NCBI GenBank assembly: GCA_943736015.1
Contig: OX031057.1
Coordinates: 51,909,001 to 51,973,000, forward strand
Source of the DNA: Tridacna crocea
Lineage: Eukaryota; Mollusca; Bivalvia; Cardiida; Cardiidae
Reading direction: 5' to 3'
Length of the DNA: 64,000 nt
Positions 39,401 to 49,367 of this stretch are shown here, one piece after another. Every line of letters begins with the position of its first letter. Position 1 is the stretch's first letter. Both the position numbers and the translations under genes were made by a program. Below the pieces are notes generated by a model that was not told where the DNA came from, searched no databases, and was given only the letters and a program-made list of their open reading frames with translations.

Positions 39401-39643
39401 AAGCTTAGACCGTTAAATTTGAAGGTACGTAGATCTAGAATGAACATTTTTACTGCATACGAAAACGAAAAATACATTAATGTTTCTCAAATAATATTTT
39501 GGTATAAGCCTTTCTTTTGGGAGAAATATTCTTTTCCATTCTTTCTGTTCAAAAACAAAATAATATTTCCTGTCTCCATATCATACACAGGTTGTTTGAA
39601 TTTGGACAGAGATTTGAAAGGATAAAAATGAAGCTCCGTAATA

Positions 39644-39816
39644 TTAACCAATGAAATTCGCAATATGAAGATACGTCGCCTTCGTCATAGAGTTGACGTC
39701 GTTTCCACAGAAACGCGGCGTGTAGCCATTTTGACTTGATCAAAGTTGCCACGCTTTTTTTGAGCTCTCGAAAATTACTTATTTGCAATTGAACATACTC
39801 AAATTATGCACCAGAA
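39644..39816 (+). promoter_or_regulatory. Promoter and 5' leader of copy 4
   Basis: CCAAT at 39648-39652, TGACGTC at 39694-39700 and GCCATTTTG at 39725-39733 are retained with the same spacing to the start codon as in copy 1. The uORF is retained with one codon changed (M-H-Q-K instead of M-H-K-K). This block is better conserved than flanking intergenic DNA, which supports function. Confidence 0.5.
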
Positions 39817-42800
39817 ATGATGACAAACAAAAGGTAAATACTCTCTCTATATTTCGGAGAAAAAAGTTTAAGAATGAGGTATAGAGATATATTGTAAAAT
39901 GACTTAGAAAAACGTTGCAGAATTGGCAATAGAGTTGAGAGTGGGTGGGATGGACATTATCGAACATAATCAAAATCATCATTTCTTTTAAATTCACGTT
40001 CGCTTTATGTTTCGATAATAACGATTAAAACATGGAAAAAAATAATCAGGAAATAAGATGTAAGCTGCAAACATAACAACATCGAACTTTTTAATGTACC
40101 GGCAAGTAACTTTTCTCTTCGGCTCCACACTATATCTTACATACAAACCCACCGTTTATTTTACAGCGTTTTATCACATCAATACATTTTTGACGACATG
40201 GTTGGCTGTGGAAAGCTATGGTAAAGCTTGGCTCATATTTATTTAACTGAGATTAGATATATCTTTCCTCTCCTAGGTATGAATTGGATGCAAGTCTGTT
40301 CCTTATCGGTGCTCCGGTAAAAATGTATCATTCATGCTCTGTGAAAAGAGGGCTTAATATATCTGCGAGAATTATAGACCCAGGCCAGCCTGCGCAATTC
40401 GCGTAGGCTGACCTGGGCCAAAACTTCTCAGGATTGGTAAATTTTCTGTAAGTCCAAGGCCTAGTCTACCTCACGATTAACTCAATTGTTATAAATAAGT
40501 GGCAAAAAAAGAACCATGAGTATTTTGTTCTCTAGAATTCTCTAGAGTGGAGCGTAACACAACTTCTGACAGGCTTAACTAAATGATCTAGCCAATTGAA
40601 AGTGTCGTTACGCTCCTTATGGTCACTTTAGATGTCCTGCGCTGCACTGATAAAACTCGGACAGTCCGGGAATATGCGAGCTTCCTGTGTGATTTGACGG
40701 AAATAATGTTGAAAGCGGCATGTAACAATCAATCAATTATTCAATCAATCAATCAATTAAGATGATAATCATGCATAATTAGTTAATTAATCTTATTTTT
40801 CTATCTATGTATTTATTTCACTACGATGATTGATTGAACGATCGATTGATTTTGTTCACTGGTTCGTTTACATAGGCATTCATTATCATATTTTTACAGA
40901 CAATTTACAGTATATCAGGTGGACGCAAGAAGACAGGACAGACAGTTTCACCCCTACAGACGACCAATCGGATATGACCGATTTACTTCGGTACCACAGA
41001 TATCAGCAGAATGGCAGTGGCTTATGTCCTTTATTGTGGTGTCAAGGAGAGAGGTCATGGGGACAAGCCATTGTCCTTTATCTACATTATGGTTCTGGCC
41101 ACAAGAGTGAGTCTGACACATCTCTTTGTTTGTGTATGCGTGTGTATTGATGTTTTCCTTCGTATGATTGAGAGAGTTATCAAATTTCTATTGATAGATA
41201 TGCTTATGTGTCTTTTTTCTTTTTCGGAGCTATATGCGTAAATAACCTATTGATTATGTTTATATTCTAAAAGAAGCTAACTGTTCATATTAATGACCGT
41301 ACCAACACCAGTTAGTTTAAAATCATCCATACAATGACAGAACAGGCCTTCTTAAGGGCTTATATTCATGTTCACCAAGAATTCTATGTTCTATTTTCAC
41401 TTGTTCTTTTTTGTTGTTGTCTGCATTATTTAGTTTAGCTCATCAGATTGGGTTTTCTTCAACACTACAAAAAGTTATTGAAAATTATAATTCAAATGAA
41501 ACTGATAAAAGATTAGCTGTTTTTATTTGCCACAGTGTTAAGATGTAACTCAATACATCTATTAGTAAATTAACGTATTTAATCTTTGCAGAATTACTTG
41601 ATTTGTCACTTATTATTCAATTTTCAATGCGATCCTTGCACTGAAAATGATTTGTCACCAGATATATAATGTACATCTGTCCTTGTACCGGGACTTTTAT
41701 GTCTGTTAAATGAGACGTAGATATCCATTCATCACCAAATCGTACCATTAAACCATAGAACAGAAATGTTTATATATACTTTTAATTTTTCAGGGAAACT
41801 GTGCCTTGCATACTCTCTCGGACCTCTTACTGCAAAATGCGCAGAAACAGACGCTACCATCCCTACAAAAGACCTGGGAAATACTTCAGTGGACCATGCA
41901 AATATTGTTCCCTTCTAGTTCATCTAGATTGCAGATATTTCTCTGTATCTCTGCGAAGATACATTGAAGACAATGAAGCCAGCACTGCAGCGGTCACTGA
42001 TGAAAATATCAAATGTCCAGCAATAGATACCCACATGCCTGAAGAAATGAAATGTAAAGGAGACGACCGCATGCCTGATGCTCAATTTACACAGGATGTC
42101 AAGATAACCATTAACAAAACACCGGAAATGACAGCTCACGAATTCGACAAACAAACATCAGAAGATGTAGTCTCAGATTCGATGACTGACTGGACCTTAA
42201 ATCTGTAAGTTGAACACTTTAAGAAATCTTTAACTCTTTACCACATAGAGAACAAAACTTTTGTAAACATTGCAAGAAAAGGAAAAATTAATGCTAGTAA
42301 CCAAAACTTTCTCCTTTCTGACAATGTTTTCTACATTGTCAAAAGGCAGATACCACCATATAAGCAACGTTCAATTTGTACATCTGCCAATACTTTCAGT
42401 CTGGACCAGTCTGAAACCATGCCATCTAGTAAACGACGTAGTAATGCAAGCTCAATAATGATTTGGCTTGAATATCCCACGTAGACAGTATAGATTCCAA
42501 AGGCATAAACACCTACCTTTGTTAAGTTCGTCAGTTAAGGCAATGTGTTCTGTGTATGGCAGTCAGATTGTTAGTCTTAAAACTATATTTGATTGGAACG
42601 GCACCCAGTATTTCCCTCAATATGCAGTGAGTGCTTTACCTGTCCCATTTGATTATTTGTGCTCTTTCTAAACACTCATATCAATCCATCTTCATCATCT
42701 TGTCCCGGTTTCTTTTACAACAACGTTATATATATCCATGTTTATTTCATGTCTATCTGTCAAATCACCCAAGTTTTCTCTGCTTTCTTATTCCTTTCTA

Positions 42801-45800
42801 CTGTCTTCTCTTATCTGTTTCTATGTCTATGTTGTGCAGTTTGACAGATTCTGACCTTCAACAAATGAGAAAAACGGAATGGGAGACAATAGTGGCAGAC
42901 CTTGGCTCTACAGTACAGAGCAAGACTAACACTGGTATATTTAGTTGTTCATGTTTGTCCGGTATTTAGTGCTCTTAACAGCTGTCAATTATGTTATTTC
43001 AAAACGTTTGCCTGACAATTTTTGACTACGTTTTTATTACAAAAAATTCTTTTTTCCTATAAAATTCAATTAAATCTTAATTAAACGTGTGCTCTGAATG
43101 TCTCTTGTACTATATTTAATCTGACAAGGACCGCACTCATCGAAACTTCTTTGTTTTAACTTTAATTCCAAAACCTATGATTGTTCATTTAAATACCTGA
43201 TACAGACAGCAACTTCCATTTGGGTAGTTGGGTAAGAGCAATATTTCAGCTACATGTCGTGATACTTCTTGGTGGTTGTGAAAGAAAATTTTATATTATT
43301 GATATAAGAATACTGAACAACACCCAAAGGTGATGATAGAAAGCGAAACAAGAAGGATAAATCCAGAAAACATACTAGAAGAAATAAAAAAACATTATTG
43401 AAATTAGCTATCTTTGTAAAAGCATATACATACCACAGGCACAAAATGCTTTATAAAACAGTTTTATAGAATAAAGACGATCCTTGTAACAAACATTGTT
43501 TTTGTTTGCTGAAATGATTCCTTCATTCCTTGTATAAAATTTATCATAATTATTCCCACCTCACTTGCTTTTGTTTCTTCGTCTCTGCCTCATAAGATGT
43601 AGCTCACATCTATGAGTGCAGAAATGATGAAGGAAAGCGTAAATCAAAACATATAATTAGGAAATGGTTGCTGTCAAATCACATATTAAGTTAAACTACA
43701 ATTAATGTAGTTTTTTTTTTTTTTTAATATTTTATTCAGAGGTTACCAATACATCCTTCGGTAACAAACATGTCAGTAAGGTGACTACAGGAAATCAGTT
43801 TGCCACAACAAATGTATCCACAAACGAGTCAGTAGAGTTACACCAAATCTCTCAACAAGACAAAGCACTGGTTAAGGAAACATGGACTGCTGTGTTAGTA
43901 TAATCGACTTCATGTTTTATTTTAATAAATCGCATATACAATACCATGGTGGTCCTTTTCAAAAAAAAAATCCTCCTTGTAGATTCACATTTCCTACCCT
44001 TTAGATGCCGTACATGTTATTTAGAATAATTCAAATGCAAGGTAAAAACAAGGCTATTGTATGTTGAAAGGGAATATCTTCCTACAACCTTTATTACTTA
44101 ATAATACACTGTAAAAGTTGTAGAGTCTGATTTAGTTCAATATTGCAAATAAAAATCTTTGCATTCATTATTAATTACAGTAGAGAAAACATTATTTTCT
44201 CAGTGAAACATGAAAATCATAATATCATATATACAATATTGTAATTTTCAGAATAAATGAGAGTAATGAGAATCAACATGAGAATGACAAAATAGAGATT
44301 GAGATCAACAAAAGAGACACTGAAGATGATTGTTGTAAGATGAATCCTACCGAGGAGGATCTATTGGACTGTGGTACGTAACCGATCTAGTACCACATAA
44401 GTGCAGAGCTCCAGATAAAGGCTAGTGATGACATTCTGAATCTGTTATGTCTCTTCCAAATCCTATGTTGTGGGTACTCATTAGAATCGTCTCGATGAGA
44501 CGATTCTAATGAGTACCCATAACATAGGGTTTAGTGGAGAATAATATATATTTTCAGTTATAAAATCAAAATCACTCCCTTTATCTGGAGCTCTGTAAGT
44601 AAGCCACGTTCTGTGAAGCATTATACCAGGCAGGGCATCATATTGCTATGGATCTATAAAATCTCTTTTGTCTAACAAATAACTGAATCTGGTGATAAAA
44701 TGGTACTTCGATATGCAGAAAATTTTCTACTAGCAAAAAGGTTAGCCCATGTCAGCCTGTGCGAATTGTGCATGCTGACATGAGTTGGTACTTATTGCAA
44801 ATGTATTTCCCCCTTTTTACGATAGCACAATCAATTGTATGGAAGTTTCAGTCCGTTTGACACATCCAGATTCAGATGATGTTTTCATTAGATTTCATCG
44901 CAACATAATTTATATAGAAGTTTTAGTCTAAGACCAGGCTCTACATTCACTCGGTTTAAGTTTAATCTACCGCAGAAAAGAGACCCTCTTTTTTACATGC
45001 CAATAACAGTGATATAACCCTTTTCTTCACATTAGTTTTACGTAAACTTTCATGATTACAATTTAATTGGTATGTCTGTATTTCTGAAGAGAGCCTGTAT
45101 GCTAATAGGTTAGTGTTTACATACTTATAGCTTATAAACATAGATCCTAAAAAAGTGTTCTGTTGCACAGATTATTGCAATAATTTAAAGAAAAAATGAA
45201 GACAGTCTGTCTAGTTTGATTTTGATTCTGGCGATAAAAATAAATAGACATGCACCCAAACATTACTCATATACTCTGTAAGACTGTTATATTTTTTTTC
45301 TTCACAGATCAGTATTTAAATGCATCACACATCGATATTCTTAAGAAAATAAAGGAAGAAATGTGTAGCAAGAAGTCAGTAGTGAAACAAGTAATGGATG
45401 AGGTACACCAACCAAACAGCACAACAGAATCTGCAGTTAGCTGTACTGCACCCACAAAAGCTTGCAAGAAAAGAATGTCTGCAGCTATGTTTTTTAAAAC
45501 GGAAACAACAAACCATCCTGAGACCAGTAACACACCAACATGCACTGACTGTAATCTACCTTCTTCTTTGAGCACTGAGGTGACAGGTTTGAATTCCAAC
45601 AAAACCCAAAAGTCCTGCAGCGAACGAGTTCCAGACACAAATCTGGAACTCCATCCAAACAATTCTCTATGTGTGTGGCTACGCAAAGATAGTTCATCTT
45701 CTGAGCCTTACAAAGCATCAAATAGTTTGTCAGACCAGGAGAGACTTATAATGAGAAAGAGGAGATTTGGAATGACTGATCAAAGTGAAGAGAAATCCAC

Positions 45801-45882
45801 GAGAAATTTACAAAGAGACATAACTGGTGATGTTCCTCATGCTACCACTAAGAGACGTAAAATAAGACTTAGCAGATTCTGA
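39817..45882 (+). CDS. Array protein, copy 4 (intact, diverged, 526 aa)
   Basis: Exons: 39817-39833, 40900-41106, 41794-42204, 42840-42934, 43740-43893, 44252-44373 and 45308-45882 (total 1581 nt, in frame). All seven exons correspond to those of copy 1 and keep the same phases. Exon 3 differs by net in-frame deletion. In exon 2, counting changes against copy 1 by codon position in the chosen frame gives 14, 6 and 14, so second positions are the most constrained. Strongly conserved motifs include RRNRRYHPY, SLCVWLRK, LSDQERLIMRKRRFG and TTKRRKIRL, while the linkers are freely diverged. No family is recognised. It is probably the ancestral-type copy at the array edge. Its shorter introns reflect fewer insertions, and intron 6 carries a TIR element at 44405-44594. 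Confidence 0.7.
40623..40760 (+). repeat. 5'-truncated SINE with (CAAT)n tail
   Basis: Begins inside the SINE body at cactttagatg and carries tgatttgacggaaataatg and a caatcaatcaatt simple-repeat tail. This tail shows that the full SINEs at 4002, 15623 and 29403 belong to a family ending in a (CAAT)n-type repeat. It lies in intron 1 of copy 4, 140 bases before exon 2. Confidence 0.6.
44405..44594. mobile_element. TIR element with internal palindrome
   Basis: Terminal inverted repeats AGAGCTCCAGATAAAGG and CCTTTATCTGGAGCTCT bound a 190-bp element whose centre is a near-perfect palindrome (gggtactcattagaatcgtc and its complement, about 44473-44518). A second, more diverged copy is at 59376-59566 in the sushi gene. 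No coding sequence is present, so it is a MITE. The superfamily is not assigned. Confidence 0.7.
44600..44840. repeat. Hairpin MITE in intron 6 of copy 4
   Basis: A member of the CAGCCTG/CAGGCTG family: atgcagaaaattttct, then cccatgtcagcctgtgcg with the partner gcatgctgacatgagttgg and a terminal ccccctttttacgatagca. It adjoins the TIR element at 44405-44594. Confidence 0.55.
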
Positions 45883-45981
45883 TTTATATATAACTGGACA
45901 TGAATTTTTACTTTCTATTGATCTGGTTTTTCTTTTTGTTTGTTTTGGGGGGTTTCTTTTCATATTTGTGTAGGGTTTTTT

Positions 45982-46072
45982 TGTGTGTGTGTGTGTGTCT
46001 TTTTTCGTTGTTTCTTCATCTCTATGAGAGAAAGAGAGAGAGAGAGAGAGATGTAAAAAAACTAGTAATAAA
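45982..46072 (+). terminator. Microsatellites and poly(A) signal of copy 4
   Basis: A (GT)n run (45982-45998) and a (GA)n run (about 46026-46051) lie in the 3' untranslated region, followed by AATAAA at 46067-46072. Position relative to the stop codon is comparable to the other copies. Confidence 0.6.
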
Positions 46073-46144
46073 ACATTGTACGAGTTACAAAGCTTGTTTT
46101 CTTTTTCGTTGATATTTAACAATGTAATCAATCCAGACAAGCTC

Positions 46145-47065
46145 TGGCAAAACGGGGGCTTTTCATTCAGTGTAGATCAAGATCAGGCTTGATAATCATC
46201 AGAAGCATATTTCAACTATGCTTACGTAAAAGAGCGTTTAATGCACAGCTAAGATTCACTATACCAAGCAAGTCATTGTTTGATTACGGATCCATAATCT
46301 CCATTCTGTCTAACAACCGACAAAAGTGTGACTTACAATGGTCCTTAGACATGCAGAAAATTTACAATTTACAAAAAAGATTGTACCCATGTTAGCCTGT
46401 GCGAATAGCGCAGGTTGACTAGGGTTGGCTCTTTTCGCTTTTGTATAAAAAGTGGTCATTGTACTTTGTTATACAATCATTTTTGAATTATCAACTTAAA
46501 CTGACCTGCACTATCGTTGGTCTGTTTTCATCTAATCGATGTGCAGAATTCCCAGATGGGTCCTTTTTGGGTGATGGGTCACATATATTTAGTTTTTCTT
46601 CTTTTTAATATTTAGTTTTTCTTCTTTTTAATATTTAGTTTTTCTTCTTTTTAAAATAACAAACTGCTTAATCGTCAAAATACAGTTTTCCCGAGTAAGA
46701 TCAGCTACTATTAACGAGGTTTAGGAAAGCACGACTGGGAAAAGCCTTATTATTTGTATCAAGAGAGTGTTTTTTCCCCCAACGAAAATGCTCTCAATAA
46801 TCTTAAAAAAAAAAGAAAAATAAAAGACAATCCGTGAAATGTTTGTCATTCACATTACATTCAATTCTTATTTCTTGATCTATTCTAATTTCCTTGTCTA
46901 CCTAAGAAGAAAATGTTTTGACAAGTTTCTAAGCTTGTATTTCAGGTTTAGTTTAAACATTATCTTATTTGCAAATCCAACTAAAACGTACATCATAATT
47001 TACAAATATAGTTCAAAATTTTCTGCAAAATTGATACGAACAGAAACAGTGCTTATAATGTTCTT
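46145..47065. other. Intergenic stretch: MITE piece and 23-bp tandem repeat
   Basis: 46145-46440 is a degraded hairpin MITE (catgttagcctgtgcgaatagcgcaggttgac). At about 46588-46656 the unit tttagtttttcttctttttaata is repeated three times with a 23-bp period. I see no gene in the remainder to 47065. Confidence 0.6.
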
Positions 47066-47067
47066 TA

Positions 47068-47283
47068 GGTAGCATTACCACACAATCCCTACTTTTGACT
47101 ACCATGACAAAGAAGCCTTTAGAAAACATTGTGGGAAAAAAAAACAAGCATTTTCTCCTTTTCCCACAATGTTTTCTACCCTTCACAAAACAAATTTCAA
47201 ATTTTCAGCCACTTTTATTTCGTCGTCTGCAAATGCTTCCGATTTGGATACGCCTAAAATATTATCATTAGCAATGAGTTAAA
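47068..47283. repeat. Hairpin MITE
   Basis: A hairpin with arms aacattgtgggaaaa and gcattttctccttttcccac at the centre, followed by cttttatttcgtcgtctgcaaatg and ending in gagttaa. Same family as 11150-11375. The left half of the hairpin is partly deleted. Confidence 0.65.
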
Positions 47284-47464
47284 GCAAAAATGTGCTGTAC
47301 AATTTTTTTTTTTCTCTGTAATGGTGAGGAGCTCTGAAAACCTTTAACATTTCTAAACAGTATGTTCTCGTATCTGCAAGGTCTTTGTCAGTAGAAAACT
47401 GAGACCATTAATTTGTAATCGATATGTCTTTTCATTGCAAGTCAATTATGCAGTTTATTACCTT

Positions 47465-47765
47465 TTTTATTATTTATAGCCGATTATGACATCAATCAAA
47501 ACCATGAGCGCCATACTGAGGCAAAAGAAAATTTAATGCTTCTCTATGATTCATAATACCAAGCAAGTCATTATATAACTATCGATCCATATAACCTATT
47601 TTATATGTGAATGATAACGTAGAGTGGTCCTTTGATATGCAGAAAATAGACGAATAGCAAAAAGTTTCGGCCCATGTCAGCCTGCGCGTACTGCGCAGGC
47701 TGACATGGGTCGATACATTTTGCAGATGCTTTAAGCACCCCTCTTTCACCCCTCTATAAATCATC
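47465..47765. repeat. Hairpin MITE, CAGCCTG/CAGGCTG family
   Basis: Contains atgataataccaagcaagtc-like sequence, a well-preserved hairpin CCCATGTCAGCCTGCGC and GCGCAGGCTGACATGGG (47672-47709), then gtcgatacattttgcagatg. It lies in the gap between the two convergent genes. Confidence 0.65.
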
Positions 47766-47956
47766 AATATTTTGCTGCCCAACTATTCTGAACCAAATAC
47801 ACTCGCGGATTACTGGCATTTTCTCCATTTCCATAATATTGTCCAAAGCTTTGTCCTTCACGGTGCGTCCAAGGCTTAAACCATAATAAAGTTCAGCATA
47901 AACTTTCCGTAATTCATAAGTTGTTTTTATTTTCATCCAGATTTTCTTGTCGTTTG

Positions 47957-48175
47957 TATTCTTATTCGAATCGCACGTTATTCACTCTCTCATTTTATAT
48001 GTTCAAGAGTCGTTCTTTGAATTTGAATTTGTATACTTATTCGAATCGCACGTTATTCACTCTCTCATTTTATATGTTCAAGAGTCGTTCTTTGAATTTG
48101 AATTTGTATTCTTATTCGAATCGCGCGTTATTCACTCTCTCATTTTATATGTTCAACAGTCGTTCTTTGAATTAA
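47957..48175 (+). repeat. 75-bp tandem repeat, about three copies
   Basis: The phrase cttattcgaatcgca starts at 47961, 48036 and 48111, giving an exact 75-bp period. The period is divisible by three, which explains overlapping open frames with a repeated peptide. There is no independent sign of coding. Confidence 0.9.
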
Positions 48176-48300
48176 ACAGTTCACATCGCACTGCCACACA
48201 GTTTACCAAATGATAAGATTTATGACTGACCCAAATTGAAAGTAGTTGCAGACAACAATCTAAATGTTGCTAAAATTTTGCTAAAATGCAAAATCTCTTT

Positions 48301-48683
48301 TTAAGGTAGTGGACCCATAATACTTCTAGAGCAGCATGGAATAAAATTTCTTGAAGCTGATAGAGACAGATTTATACAAATATAGTATTTTTGCACATTT
48401 TTAACCGACAAGAAATTCCTTTGATGTCTATATTGAAATTATTTGTTGATATTTTTGTTAGTTTCCCGAAAAAGGGAGGTAATTTACACGTGCTTTTGTA
48501 ATGAGAATATAGTGATTTTTGATTTATAAATGATCAATCTAGGAAGGACAAAAAGGAAAAAGTGGCTCGGTAAAAGTTACAATTACAATTATTAAAATAA
48601 TACTAATTTTTAGAATAAGCAAATTTTGTAGGATAATATTTCAATGGAAATAGCTGTTTTCTATTACGGGTCCACTACGTTAA
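48301..48683. mobile_element. TTAA-flanked MITE (GGTAGTGGACCC termini)
   Basis: Bounded by TTAA at 48301-48304 and 48680-48683, with inverted ends GGTAGTGGACCCATAATA and TATTACGGGTCCACTAC. It is 383 bp long and has no coding sequence. The TTAA target suggests a piggyBac-type transposase source, but the termini differ from those of the CCCTTTACC family. Confidence 0.7.
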
Positions 48684-48805
48684 TAGAGGAGAAAAACATT
48701 ATGGGAGACTAGAAAATGCTGGTTACAATCATTTTCACCTATTCCAATAATGTTTATATATCTTTTTCCTTGTGTCGGTAAAAAGTCGGAACTGTATGAT
48801 TGAGT

Positions 48806-49037
48806 CTTAATCATTTACCAATCGATCCATGGTTTTTACGATTGTGAGATAGAAGCCTTTAGAAAACATTGTGGGAAAAGGAGAAAATGCTGATAACCAG
48901 CATTTTCTCCTTTTCCCACATTATTTTCTATCCTGCTGGAAACAAATTTCAATTTCTGAGTTACGCTTATTTTGTCGTCTGCAAGTGCTTCCAACTTGGA
49001 CCAGTCGAAAATTTTGTCCTTTGGTATAGAGTTTATG
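48806..49037. repeat. Well-preserved hairpin MITE beside the sushi gene 3' end
   Basis: Hairpin arms aacattgtgggaaaagg plus agaaaatgctg and their complement (about 48867-48927) are nearly perfect. The right part has tattttgtcgtctgcaagtg. It lies just downstream of the sushi gene stop codon and may be part of its 3' untranslated region. Confidence 0.7.
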
Positions 49038-49089
49038 ATTAATGTGATATGCATATGATGATGACGTGGGTCACGTTCTGTACAGATGT

Positions 49090-49367
49090 TCAATGGAGAA
49101 TATTTGGTATCGGTGTCCATAACTTCCTAAATGGTGGGTGTATTTCAGGCACACAGCGGGAACCAGGACTGTTCAATGGCGGTTGCCAACTTCCGTTCAC
49201 ACAGGTGGCGCCACCTGGCCCCATGAGTCTAAAGCCCTCGTTACACTCGTATTCCAGTCTATCTCCATGTGAAATACGGTAAATATAGGGCTTGAAAATA
49301 AAACGTCCATCTTTAACTTTTTTATACACTTTGCCGTTTTGAATCTCACCAGGTGATGGGCAATAAA
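49090..49367 (-). CDS. Sushi domain 9 and C-terminus (last exon)
   Basis: The acceptor is ttcttcttag. The domain runs from YCPSPGEIQNG to the last Cys in SRCV and is longer than usual, with an insert rich in Lys/Phe/Tyr after the first NG and a Pro-rich insert before the last Cys. One sequon (NGS) is visible. The 20-residue tail after the last Cys ends in NILH and a TGA at 49090-49092. No donor in a usable phase precedes the stop. Confidence 0.85.

Larger units (their letters stand above)
37076..46440 (+). repeat. Unit 4: hybrid, partly diverged array end
   Basis: From 37076 to about 38754 it is nearly identical to units 1 to 3. From there to about 40560 it is clearly more diverged, and beyond that only exons and a few intron blocks align easily. 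Intron 1 has lost the region corresponding to 3500-3650 and most of 3700-5400 of unit 1. Recognisable homology ends near 46440. The abrupt change near 38754 suggests a recombination or gene-conversion breakpoint joining recent and ancestral sequence. Confidence 0.85.

Noticed and set aside
45309..45721. Minus-strand frames of 125 and 75 codons
   Set aside because: They are antisense shadows of the last exon of copy 4, which has homology, phase and motif support on the plus strand.
47921..48213. Two overlapping frames encoding three copies of a 25-residue repeat
   Set aside because: They follow from the 75-bp tandem repeat. Two frames are equally open, with no signal peptide or conserved flank.
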